From NCBI RefSeq assembly GCF_020509005.1, contig NC_063014.1:3100001-3164000 (forward strand): a stretch of DNA of 64,000 nucleotides, read 5' to 3'. The stretch comes from Fulvia fulva (taxonomy: Eukaryota > Ascomycota > Dothideomycetes > Mycosphaerellales > Mycosphaerellaceae). Below the pieces are notes generated by a model, which ran no database searches, had not been told where the DNA came from, and saw nothing but the letters and a program-made list of their open reading frames with translations. The position numbers and the translations under genes are program-made. This document shows positions 39,401 through 50,305 of the stretch, one piece after another (position 1 is the first letter of the stretch; each line of letters opens with the position of its first letter).

Positions 39401-41410
39401 CTACCTAATAGTATTTAAACAATTAACGATAGTAGTCCTACGTAAGCCGTAAAAGGAAGACTATACGTAGGTAAAGTCGTACCGCCTAATTACGCTCCTT
39501 AATACTCTTAGGAAGGCGCTTAAGAAGCTAGTTATAACGAGACTCTCTAAGGCGGTAGAGGAGTACTCCCTACTCCCGGACACCTAGATAGGTACGCGCC
39601 TATAGCGATCGACGCTATTTACGATAGAACTTATCACCTCTTAGGTAAAGGCTATCTAGTATAGGAATAGGGACAAGGTAGTATCCTTACTTAGTCTAGA
39701 CATATCGAGAGCCTTCGACTACGTATTATACCCGCGGCTACTCTATATCCTAAGGTCGAAAGAACTCCCTAAGTAGCTTATTAACTTCGTACGGTCCTAC
39801 CTCTAAAACCGTAGCACGTCGATCCTAGTCGGCTAGTATAGAAGCCTATTTTAAGTAGTCTATACTAGAATCCCGTAAGGCTTAACGCTAGTACCTATTC
39901 TATTCCTCTTCTTTATAGCGACGCTACTCCTAGCCCTAGAATCCTAGAACACCGCTACGAGCGGCTTCGTAGACGACACGAACATCCTAGCGTAGTCCTC
40001 CTCGACTAAGGAGAACTATAGGCTACTAGAAGAGAAGCATAAGATCTACGAGGACTAGGCTAGGAGGTACGGGGCTCGGTTTGCCCTAGAAAAGTACAAT
40101 CTAATACACTTTACGCGCCGGCTACGGTTCTATAATATATAAGCTTCTATCTAGATATAGGGGTATACGACTAACCCGGCAAATTAGCTTAGGATCCTCG
40201 GACTATAGGTAGACCCGGCGCTACGGTAGAGGAAGTACGTATAGGTAATATTACGGAAAGCTAAACAGAATATAGCATTATACTAGAGGCTTACTACGTC
40301 TATATAGGGGGCGGACTTCCGGTATTTACGACTTCTATATACGGCTATTATACGGCCAGTCCTTACCTATAGTAGCCAAGTATAGTCCTTAGGCGAGAGG
40401 GCCTACCTATCGAAGGGACTCGTCGCGCCGCTAGCGAAGATCTAAAACTAATACCTAAGGAAGATCACCGGGGTATACAAGTCGATACTAATAAGGATAC
40501 TTAAGTACGAGACCGCTATACCGCCGATCGACCTATATATCTAGGGACTACGGACCTCCTACTTAGGTAAGTCGGTATAGTACCTAGTATAGAAGGTTAT
40601 CGCTAGTATAGTCGTAAGGGCCCGTAAATTAGTACTAGCGTATAAGGGTATTCGACCCGGGAACGAGCCGAACTACCGGGTAAGGGACGAATAGCTAGTA
40701 ATACGATAGGAAGGTAAGAAGTCGTTTATAGAGTAACTATAGAAAGAGAGGTAGAACAACTAGGGTGTAGGGTATAGTAGACGCCCTTAGCTAGCGGGAC
40801 AACCTAAGGAATAGTTAGCCACGAAATCCGCGGTTAAGCACCCCCCGAAGCTTATCTACTACCGCCTTACGAGGGTATAGAGTAGTATAGTAACCTAACT
40901 ACGAAGCGAACATATCGGCCTCTAGGGGTACCTATTATAGAGGAAGGTTCTAGGATACACGAATACTAGCTACCCCTACGGCTATTACTCCTAGAACGTA
41001 CGGTACGTACTCCTCGTCTGTCCGAGGTAGTCGCTAGGAAGGGGGGAGTAGATAGTAAAGGCGAGGAACCGGACGATTAGGGCACTTCTTAACAACGCTA
41101 AGGACCTACGGCGTATTACGAACTAGATATAAGAGAAGGGCTAGCTAGAACAGTACCGCCTAGTAGGAGTAGTATAGGAAGAGAGGACACGACGTAGCGC
41201 GACGAGACCGGCTAGGAGCGGGGGCTAACGGGGTAGTAATATAGACTACGTACGTTTAGAGGGAAAGCTAATCTAGATAAGGAGTAGTCGAGGGCGGGAA
41301 GGGTTTTTACCTATTCGGGTTTCCCTTTTTATATAACAATAGATATATACCTATATAGACCGGATAGGGTCCTAGAATAGGAGAATAACAAATCTATCTA
41401 TCTATCTAAT
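36490..41410 (+). mobile_element. Tad-like LINE copy B (RIPed, near full length)
   Basis: ORF1: RHLEA and KVTALVKVLTK (about 37,100), KKASALIV (about 37,315), and CCHC knuckles starting CFKC (about 37,447) to NCPGYYLSYSAEC (about 37,610). ORF2 endonuclease: VVGDFNIYYPS (38,335-38,370). RT: SYRLITLLNTLRKALKKL (about 39,480), LSLDISRAFDYVLYPRL (about 39,695), SGFVDDTNILA with an intact DD (39,961-39,991), and thumb LRILGL. A C-terminal TVRYVLLVCPR motif is at about 41,000. The 3' end has a T-rich UTR and a (TCTA)n tail near 41,392-41,408, usual for this LINE type. Many stops. Inactive. Confidence 0.88.
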
Positions 41411-42480
41411 ATAAAGGCTACGGTAAGAATCTAAGGACACGAGACTAAGCTATTAGCGGAGCTACGAGTACTAGGGATCTAGCTCGACCTAAAGCCAAGC
41501 TAGAATATATAGATTAAGAAAGCCTAGAGTCGAGCGTAAGTTAATAAAGCCTCGATAAAGAGGCTTATAGCGTCTATATAGAGAGTAACATTCGATAAGG
41601 TAAGGGTAATATATAAGGCGATCGTTAGACTAGCTATATTATACGGGTTATAGATTTAGGGTATAGGAGGCGTAGGTAAGCCGATCCCGAAATAGATAGA
41701 GCAACCCCTAAATAGGATATAGGTAGGTAACCTACGAAGAATACTAGGGGTATATAAGATAACGTTAATAAGCACGGTAGAAATAGAGACGGGAACACTA
41801 CTAATTAGCTAATATATCCGGGGAATAAGAATTTAATACGCGGTAAAGACGATAGATTACCTAGTATAAACTACGATCTAGGAGGTAAAGAACAAGATAG
41901 AAAGCCGCTACCGGAGAGGGGCCGGATATAGGATAAGCTAAAAAGTAGATAACCTTACTACCTTTACGGCCGTATAGATAAGCACCGAATAGCTAGTATA
42001 AAAAGAGGAGGAGCGTAGGGCTCGCTAGGCCGGCGGGGGTAAGGCTAAGACCTAAAGCCTAGCGGAATAAATAGCGAGCTACCTATAGGAGTAGGACTAG
42101 AAAAGGAAGCCCCCTAAGACAATAGGCCCGATAGTACTTCGAGCCTTCTAGAGACATAATTACTAGCTATATAGGGACCTAACAAGGGCCGAAGTAAGTA
42201 TAGTAATCTAAATTAGGTCCAAATATATTAGATTAAGGGCCTAACTATTTAGGAGACGCGTACTAGATATCTAAAGCCTAGCCTACTAGTATAGCTACCT
42301 ATCGTAAAATCTAGAATATATACTACTACGATGTCCGTAGTAGGCGAGTAGTAGGGGAAATTAGAGGTACTAAGCGGGAAGGAGAGACTATAAGTTAATT
42401 ATTAGAGATAAAGGTAACATTCGCCGAATCTCTCGGTAGATACTATAGTAGGGATACCTCTAGTAATTTAGCCTCGCTAG
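41411..42480 (+). mobile_element. Tad-like LINE copy C, 5' part (split by Ty3; rest at 49,703-49,965)
   Basis: Begins inside the RT thumb: VNKASIKRLIASI (about 41,540), IYKAIVRLAILYG (about 41,610), LNRIQVGNLRRILGVYK (about 41,710), and continues through KVTFAESLGRYYSRDTSS just before the Ty3 insertion point. The sequence resumes after 49,702 with LARRRSE. Truncated at the 5' end as usual for LINEs, RIPed and inactive. Confidence 0.82.
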
Positions 42481-42664
42481 TGTCACGGGCAGCCCGCGAC
42501 CCCTCACTGTAGCTGCGTCGGCCCGGCTGAACCGCGGACCTTCTGCATCGGGTTAGCGCGGCTTGGCTTTACTTTATAACTTCGCCGCGCCTCGCGCTCC
42601 TCTTTCGTAGCTTCGTAGAACAACAACTATCTCATTCGGACCCTATAGTACGCGCGCCCTTACA
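42481..42664 (+). repeat. 5' LTR of the Ty3 element
   Basis: 184 bp, starts TGTCAC and ends TTACA. A TATAA box lies at 42,575-42,579, putting transcription start near 42,605-42,615. It differs from the 3' LTR at one position. Confidence 0.97.
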
Positions 42665-42666
42665 GT

Positions 42667-42675
42667 TTGTTCTAC
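42667..42675 (+). promoter_or_regulatory. Candidate self-priming primer-binding site
   Basis: TTGTTCTAC, two bases after the 5' LTR, is the exact complement of GTAGAACAA at 42,615-42,623 in the LTR, about 40 bases after the TATA box. That is where the transcript should begin. The tRNA-Met PBS usual for Ty3 elements (TGGTATCAG) is absent. Tf1/sushi-type chromoviruses are known to prime reverse transcription with the folded 5' end of their own RNA, and this arrangement fits. Confidence 0.6.
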
Positions 42676-42800
42676 CTTACTACCCAGATCGCGGATCTAG
42701 GTAAGGGACGCGTAACAACAGGAACAGACAGAACCGCAGAACTCGAGAACGCGCAGAGCCGCATCAGAACACAGAACACGGTAAGGCGCACAGCGCGCAG

Positions 42801-44927
42801 ATGCCTAGAGAACGCAACGCGGCGACACCATCAGCAGGTGGTCGCGCGCTCGTAGACAGTCAGGATACAGGCACCGTCACGCCTCCCCCGAACCCAGACA
42901 ACATGACTTCACAAACAGCGAACGGCGGCATGCGACCGCCACCTAAGCCTAAGGGCAAAAGCAAGCAGCGCACATCTCTTTTCCCCGACCTCTCCTCTTT
43001 TCCTCAGAGTCAGACACAGGACGACAACCGGCGGGTCACAGTAGACACCGGTGTCGCGCTACAACAAGAGATTGATAAAGCTTACCAGAAGGCCTTCGAG
43101 CGAGAAGAAGGTGGTGAGATTGACTTTACAGAACTGTTCGAGTTCAAGCTCGAAGAGAACCCAGGCGGCGACCCAGACGAGGTGTATCTATCACTCGACG
43201 AGGCAGAACACATTCTCGCATCCGAATACCAGAATGTCACCCCAGACAACCTCACGACCCTTGCATCCCAACACCCGAAGACCACCCACGACTTCGTGCT
43301 ACAAGCAGTCAACACGGCAATTACTAAGGGCAGACAACTCGATGTAATGGAGCGAGCCAACGACCTCCAGAACACCCAGTACACCACGCTGTACACCGAA
43401 TACGACCGCATCTACAAGATGCTGCGAAGTGAAGAGCTTGTCACACAGAAAATGGCAGCAGATCTCAAGAGCAAGAAGGATTGCGACCCAGCTAAGTTGC
43501 AAGAGCTGGGGAAGAAATACAAGGAAGCCAACAACCTGTGCAAGCAGTTCAGCGAGATCTGCGAGAAGGAGAAGAAGAAGGCACAAGATGCTGAGGCGAA
43601 GAACCAGGCCCTACAACAAGAAGTCGATGACCTGAAGGCTCGGCTTGAGGCAGGAGACACCACACAGAACGGAGGTAGGGGCCGCTCAGGCCGCCGACCC
43701 TCTCGTTCCCGCCCACGCGAGACCTCACTCGAGCAGCTATTGCGTAGGTATCGCGAAGCTGCTAGTGGAGGGGGCGGTGGCGGTGGTGGTGATAACGATA
43801 ACGATAGAGACGACGATGACCGTGGCGACAATGGCCGAGGACGTGACAACGACCGTCCGCGACCAGGACCCAACAACAGTCGTGACTCGAGAATGCGCAA
43901 CACCCGCACCCAGACACTACTGGTTGACCTTCCAGAACGTCTCTTCACCATTGACCGCACCCTCACTCGCGGCATGGAGATCGGCAAGGGTGTGCCCGAC
44001 CCTAAGCACTTCAAGAACGATGACGACCCCAATTTCGACAGCTAGTACAGCAGTGTTCTCCTAAAGCTGACTGTAGCAACCTTCCGCACTGAGGCAGATG
44101 GTCTGCGCTTCGTGTATGGGTGGACACAAGGTGATCCTCAGCGAAGCATCAAGCCGAGGATCCCTGTGCCTGGACAGCAGTCCTTTAACGAGTTCAAGAC
44201 TGGAGAAGAGTTATTAGACTAGATAACACGCTAATATAGCATACGTAATAAGGGAACTAAGGCTATAGTTAACATTACTACCTATAAGCAAGAACAAGGC
44301 GAAACCTTTATAGCCTTCCATGCCCGCTACTCGAAGTTGCGCGCCTAGATGTCATGGACCGATGAGACCGAGCTCATGCTGTTCCGTAACCGACTGAACC
44401 GCAAGTACTTCATCAAGACCTTCGGCGACCGCGAAGTCGACCGCCGCCTAGACAGCATGCAAGACGTTATCGAGGAGTGCACCGCACTGGACGAGAGTTT
44501 CTACGAGACAGATCGACTATACCCGTAGAAGGAGCGCCCCCGGGGCAATGGCAACTCGAACAGCAATGGCGGCCAGAACAACCAGAACAACGGCAACGCA
44601 GTTGCTAGTGCCGCTGCCGGTGTAGCAGGTGCCTTAGTACAGCGCCCACTACAGTACGCTAGTACCAAGAAGAAGGAGGATCTGCCGACACATCTACAGA
44701 ACCTGCCTACGCTCAACCGTGAGCAGCGCGAAGACCTTAAGAAGCAGGGTAAGTGCTACCGCTGCCGTACAGGTTCTCACGTGTCGACCAACCCTGAATG
44801 CCTAATGTATGGGTACGATGGCGACTATCGCCCACCGCGTCTACGCAATACCACGCCGAATCCGAACGCGAACCTCAGTTCCCTAGCCGCCGATCCGCGG
44901 CAGGGAAATGGCACGACCGCTGCCTAA
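42801..44927 (+). pseudogene. Ty3 gag, with five internal stops
   Basis: ATG at 42,801. Single frame to TAA at 44,925-44,927, interrupted by TAG 44,043, TAG 44,220, TAA 44,232, TAG 44,346 and TAG 44,526 (first bases). The N-terminal 400 codons are intact and include a coiled-coil-like stretch (residues about 200-290), a Gly run, and an Asp/Arg-rich segment. The capsid-like part follows the first stop (FIAFHARYSKLRA, LFRNRLNRKYFIKTF). A zinc knuckle with C-x2-C-x4-H-x6-C spacing (CYRCRTGSH) precedes the frameshift site. Stops at Trp and Gln codons fit RIP. Confidence 0.88.
44903..44909 (+). promoter_or_regulatory. -1 ribosomal frameshift heptamer GGGAAAT
   Basis: G-GGA-AAT in the gag frame (CAG GGA AAT at 44,901-44,909) fits the X XXY YYZ slippery pattern. 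It lies 15 nt before the gag stop codon, within the gag-pol overlap. Slipping back one base leads to WHDRC in the pol frame, upstream of the protease. I did not establish a downstream pseudoknot. Confidence 0.7.
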
Positions 44928-47900
44928 GCGTGGTAGACAGCGGTCACCCGAACTTCCTAGGACAGAAAGAGCATGAGATTGAGAGACACGGAACGCAAGA
45001 GACGGTAACAGACTATAGTGAGGAGCTTAAGATATCGGCATGCGCACTGGATAAGCAACAGCCAGCTGTGTACCCTCACATAGTGTTACCCGTAATGATA
45101 CAACAGAGAAAGGCTCGAGGCCTTGTAGATTCTGCTTCCACCTCTCTCTTTCTTGACTGGAAATTCACACGCAAATACACAATACCCCTGATCCCTTTGA
45201 CGCAAAGCCGACGACTAACACTGGGAGATGGAACGGCCACTGCGCGGCAGATTACACACGCGGCCCCTGTAGACGTAGTCATAGGCGATCATCACGAGCA
45301 AATGTTATGCTACGTCACCGACCTCGAATACGACATCGTCTTTGGCCTGCCGTGGCTTACAGCGCACAACCCAAACATCTTCTGGGAGACAGGCGAGGTG
45401 GCATTCAGGTCGGATTACTGCTTTGGTCACTGTCTACAGAATAAGACACCGACAACAGTGCAATCCCTGAACCACCGCGAGAAGAAGAAGCAGGCACCAG
45501 TACGGTACGGACCAGAGCCCTTCACTAGAGATGTAGCGAGCTTCACAGCAGGAGGAGCAGAGCTGAATGCCTCATCATATGACCTGGAAGACATAGACGA
45601 TGAAGAAGTGGACTGCCAGGGCGTTTCTCAACGCGCGTGGGGGATGTACGCGCACCGGCCTAGGGCTGAGTGCTTCTACATCATGCCTACTAGGCGTGAG
45701 AGCGACGGCGGAGAGCTTAAGCTGAGTGCAATGGCTGCTGATGATCTGGACCAATTCTTGAACAAGCAGTTCAATCACAACCCGAAGGAGAAGTTGCCGC
45801 CAATGTACCACGATATTGCGGACGCTTTCTCAGCTAAGGATCATGAAGGACTCCCACCTCACCGACTAGGCGTAGATCATGACATTCACATTAAGCCTGA
45901 TGGTCCACAAGAGCCACCATACCGCAAGCCCTACGGCCTAGCTGAGAAGGAGAACGAGGCAGTTAAAAAATGGCTAGACGAGCAAACATCTGAAGGGAAG
46001 GTGCGGAAAGCAGGGCAAAAGACGAACCAGTCTCCTGCACCAGTGCTAGTGGTACGTAAGCCTGGAGGTGGGCTGCGTGTTTGTATCGACTACAGAGGAT
46101 TGAATGCGATCACTATCAAGAACCGGTATCCGATTCCCTTGATACAAGAGACGCTCAACCGTATGCACGGCAAGAAGTACTTCACAAAGCTGGACATTGT
46201 AGCAGCCTTCAACAAGTTACGGATAGCTGAAGGGCACGAGTAGTTGACAGCGTTTGCGACACGATACGGCATCTACGAGTGTCTAGTGTTGCCATTCGGC
46301 TTGTGCAACGGACCAGCATCGTTCCAATCATACATTAACAAGGTCTTGCAAGAACACCTAGACGACTTTGTGTCGGCCTACCTGGATGACGTACTTATCT
46401 TCAGTGACACCTTGGAGGAGCACATTGAACACGTGCGGAAGGTTCTCACCAAGCTACGCGATGCAGGACTTACAGTGGACATCGACAAAAGCGAATTCCA
46501 CCAACAGAAGGTGAAGTATCTTGGGCTAATCATAACCCCTGACGGCATCGAGATGGACCCCGAGAAACTCGAATGTATTCAGACATGGGAAGCTCCTGAG
46601 AACCTGAAGGATGTCCAGGCCTTCCTTGGATTTGCCAACTTCTACAGGCGATTCATCGAAGCATTTTCGCGCATAGCTGCTCCTCTCACAAACCTGACCA
46701 AGTCGGACGGACCAAGCAATCACAAGAACAGAAGGATTCAATGGTCACTAGATTGCCAACGAGCCTTTGACAATTTGAAAGCTGCGTTCAGCAAAGCCGG
46801 CATGCTCGCACATTACGTGCTAGGCAGGGAAACAGTAATAGAGACAGATTCTTCAGATTTTGTGAACGCCGGCGTGCTTTCGCAGTATGACGAGAATGGT
46901 GTGCTACATCCTGTGGCCTTCTACTCGAAGAAGTTGAGTCCACAGGAGTGCAATTATGAAATCTATGATAAGGAACTGTTAGCTATCATCAAGGCTTTTG
47001 AGGAATGGAGACCCGAGCTCGCCTGCGAGGCAGATGATGAGGACTCACAGCCAGTCAAGATTTACACCGACCACAAGAACCTGGAATACTTCATGACGAC
47101 AAAGCAGCTAAATCGGCGACAAGCGCGTTGGGCTGAGTTCTTGTCACAGTTCAACTTCAAGATAATATACCGTCCAGGACTTCAAGGTACAAAGCCAGAC
47201 AGCCTGACGAGACGCAGCCAGGACCTTCCGCAGGGGGTGGACGACCCTCGGAACCAGCATCAGCATCAGACATTGCTGCCTCCTAAGCGATTCCTTAAGA
47301 TCGCCTCACTACAGGCAACAGTAGAAGATGCGCCGGAAGAAGAGGAACCAGTACCGCTAAACCCTGAAGCTGAAGAGTTTATGCCTACAGAACGAGATGC
47401 GCCTACTGAACAACCGGCGACGCGTGAAAGTCAGCGGGAAGCCGAACTCGAGTATCGAATGTCGACGGCGTACGTAACCGATAACGAGCTCAAGACCGCG
47501 ATTAAGGACCTGCAGAAAGACCGCACTCCTACACTGCTACAGAGAGCGAAGATTCACCTAGCACACTGCAAAGTGGATGGCGACCTGCTATATGTTCGAA
47601 ACCAATACGACGGCTAGAGCTTATGGGTACCAAATGACCAAGCTTTACAGACCAGGATAATCAAGATAAACCATGACGCTCCAGCAGCAGGCCATCCAGG
47701 ACGAGCTCGCACTTATGAACTCGTAGCACGTGAATTCTACTGGCCTGGATTAGCGAGATCCGTGCGCAGATACACCGCGAATTGCCGCACCTGCCGTACA
47801 ACAAAATCTCTGCACTCCCAGCCACTAGGATTACTACAGCCACTTCCTGTTCCAGATCGGCCTTGGAAACACATTGCAGTCGACTTCGTTGTCGGACTCC

Positions 47901-49504
47901 CAGACAGCACTCTTGACGGCATGGTCTACAACAACATTATGACCGTCACTGACAGGCTCACTAAGGAAGTCGAGCTGATCCCTATTGGCGCAATGACAGC
48001 ACAGAATACGGCAAGGCTTTTCCTCAAACATGTGTTCTGTCGGCGCGGGTTTCCTGACACCATTACATCAGACCGTGGCAAGCAGTGGGTTGCTACCTTC
48101 TGGAAGAAACTCTGCAAGATGCTCCGCACAAATCGCAAGCTGAGTTCTTCGTATCACCCAGAAACTGATGGACAGTCAGAACGCACTAACCAGGCGATGG
48201 AACAGTATCTCCGCATGTTCACCAACGAGGCACAGGATGACTGGGCAGAATGGCTGTGCCTTGCTCAGTTCGCGATCAACAATCACCTGTCTGAGACTAC
48301 TGGTGTGTCGCCGTTCTACGCCACCTTAGGATACAACCCTGAGTTCATAGAGCGAGTTGACCTGAACGCTGGAAAGGAGGGAGGACTGACCACTCTCCAG
48401 CGACTGGACGCGCGATCAGCAGAAACCTTTGTGCGTCGAATTTGCGAGCTTCACAAACACCTTCAAGAGAATATGCGAATGTCACAAGCTCTCCAAGCAG
48501 AGGCAGCAAACCGCCACCGAAGCATTCCTCCAGACTACAAGGTGGGTGATTGGGTGTATCTTAGCACCAAGAACATCCGCACGACTCGACCATCTAAGAA
48601 GCTGGACAGGAGATATGCCGGCCCTTACCAGATCACGGAAGTTATGCCGGCCAGACTCTCTTATCGACTGAAACTATCAGACGCTCTAGTAGGACTTGAT
48701 AACTGCTTCCACACCTCACTACTACAACGAGCCGACCACCCCGATTTCCCACCACTTGAAGGGCAGCATCTGGCGCCGCCACCACCGATAACTATCGAAC
48801 CTGACACCACCGAGGCTGATGCAGCAGCCGATGTAGTGGCAGCACCTACGCACATGTACGAGGTGGAAAAGATCCTTGACATGTACACCCGTAAGCGGGC
48901 AGGCAAGGTGAAGAAGGGGCACAAGCGCAAAGTAGATACATGGTACAAGGTGAAATGGGCTGGATATCAGAACGAAGAGGATGGTGAGACCTGGCAACCT
49001 GCAGAGGACATGCTTGAACACGCAGCCGCCGCTGTTGCAGACTTTCACCATAACCGGCCGGAGTTGTCTACGCCTGTAGGCGTCGCAGCTCCATCTGACT
49101 GGTCCCTACCAGCCACTGAGATACTCGGGCTCAACTCGATCAGGGTCATTCCGAAAGACACCGTCACGAATGAGTCGCCTCGAGCCTTGCCTCTAATAGA
49201 ATCTGCTCCGCACATATTCGATACTCGAGTGGAGCCTACAGAGCCTGCAATGATACCCAACTTTGGTCATAAGGATCATACGCGAGTGCGAGCCGAAGAC
49301 AGACTTAGATCTGGGGCAAGCCAGCTAACTAGGCAACATGTTTCTCGAAGGAAGCCGGTCGAGGATAGTCTTGATAGAGCGAATGCGATGTTATCGGATG
49401 ACGACAGGGCACTAGAGGATGATTCGGCGTTCGCGCGATTATGGAGCTCGACAGGCAAGTGGCCTCACAAGGTGAATAACGCTCAGAGGACTGAGGCGTG
49501 TTTT

Positions 49505-49515
49505 GGGAGGGGGGG
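49505..49515 (+). promoter_or_regulatory. Polypurine tract of the Ty3 element
   Basis: GGGAGGGGGGG a few bases before the 3' LTR, the usual plus-strand primer site of LTR retrotransposons. Confidence 0.85.
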
Positions 49516-49518
49516 TAC

Positions 49519-49702
49519 TGTCACGGGCAGCCCGCGACCCCTCACTGTAGCTGCGTCGGCCCGGCTGAACCGCGGACCTTCTGCATCGGGTTAGCGCGGC
49601 TTGGCTTTACTTTATAACTTCGCCGCGCCTCGCGCTCCTCTTTCGTAGCTTCGTAGAACAACAACTATCTCATTCGGACCCTATGGTACGCGCGCCCTTA
49701 CA
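49519..49702 (+). repeat. 3' LTR of the Ty3 element
   Basis: 184 bp, identical to the 5' LTR except for one A/G difference near its end. Followed directly by the GCTAG target duplication. Confidence 0.97.
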
Positions 49703-49965
49703 GCTAGCGAGACGGAGGAGTGAATAGATAAGAGGCGGAAGCTAGGGGGGTTATAGATAGGGTAGTTATTAGGATAGGCCTATAACACTAGCGTACTCTT
49801 AATAAAGGAAATCTAAGACGATAACGAGGGGGAAAAGATAGGCGGGAAGGAGGAGGGGTTTTCACTAATACGGTTTCCCCTCTATATATACGAAAACAAG
49901 TTAGTATAGCTGTATAAGCCAAAGGGCACTACAACAGCTGAATGAAATATCTATCTATCTATATA
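49703..49965 (+). mobile_element. Tad-like LINE copy C, 3' part
   Basis: Continues copy C after the Ty3 element. The 3' UTR has a T-rich GGTTTCCCCTC segment like that of copy B (GGGTTTCCCTTT near 41,318) and ends with a (TCTA)n tail at about 49,950-49,962. The shared tail supports one LINE family for B and C. Confidence 0.8.
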
Positions 49966-50305
49966 TAAGCGCTTCGTTATTACCTAATATACTATTTTGT
50001 TTAAAACGTCGCGGTTTAACGCGACGATCGAAAAAGCCGAGTGTACTAGGTGTTTATGCTAGCGTTCTAGCGTTCTAAAATAATAAGCTAAAATAAGAGC
50101 CTGAGGCCAACACCACATTCACCACTCAATCGCTCAATCCACACGGTCTGATTTAGGAGGTAGAAAATTCTCCCGGATGAGGAAGGTGCATCACAGCAGT
50201 CAAGGGAAGTCGGCAGGATCATAAAGCATGCATATTCATCGTGAGATAAGGCGCTACAACTTGCCGCGGCCATCAGATGCAAATTCGAAAGCCTGCGAGC
50301 TTTAG

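Larger units (their letters stand above)
29991..42480. other. RIP-mutated transposon block (continues 49,703-50,080)
   Basis: CpA and TpG are almost absent and TpA is very frequent, while CpG and overall GC stay moderate. In 40,201-40,260 I count 11 TpA, 0 CpA and 0 TpG. In a gene stretch of equal length (16,021-16,080) I count 1 TpA, 6 CpA and 4 TpG. Stops appear mostly where homologues have Trp or Gln (TGG to TAG, CAG to TAG). This is the established signature of RIP in ascomycetes. There is no functional gene in the block outside the nested Ty3 element. Confidence 0.93.
44798..49594 (+). pseudogene. Ty3 pol (protease, RT, RNase H, integrase, chromodomain), two stops
   Basis: One frame, -1 relative to gag, overlapping it and ending inside the 3' LTR. 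Only TAG at 46,241-46,243 (in the RT, before LTAFATRYG) and TAG at 47,615-47,617 (before SLWVPND) interrupt it. Both stand where Trp is expected. Protease active site LVDSAST (about 45,121; DSA rather than the common DSG/DTG). RT: LPFGLCNGPASFQ and YLDDV (about 46,379). RNase H: ETDSSDF (about 46,843). Integrase: HHCC zinc finger up to NCRTC (47,790), then DFVVGLP, TSDRGKQW and the YHPETDGQSERTNQ catalytic Glu. Chromodomain YEVEKILD to VKWAGYQNEEDGETWQPAE (about 48,857-49,015). Confidence 0.93.
42481..49702 (+). mobile_element. Ty3/gypsy chromovirus, 7.2 kb, nested in LINE copy C
   Basis: Complete structure: 184-bp LTRs beginning TGTCAC and ending TTACA, a 5-bp target duplication GCTAG on both sides (42,476-42,480 and 49,703-49,707), gag, pol in the order protease-RT-RNase H-integrase-chromodomain, and a polypurine tract. 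The LTRs differ at a single base (A at about 42,647, G at about 49,685), so the insertion is recent and younger than the RIP of the host LINE. Coding regions carry about seven in-frame stops, so this copy is not autonomous. The chromodomain places it among chromoviruses, which target integration to marked chromatin. Confidence 0.97.

Noticed and set aside
43412..44032. 206-codon frame antisense to Ty3 gag
   Set aside because: Shadow of the Ser/Arg/Gly-rich gag codons, with no independent support.
30000..50080. CRISPR array, prophage or bacterial-type operon
   Set aside because: The window is eukaryotic. The tandem similarity here comes from retroelement copies, not spaced short repeats.
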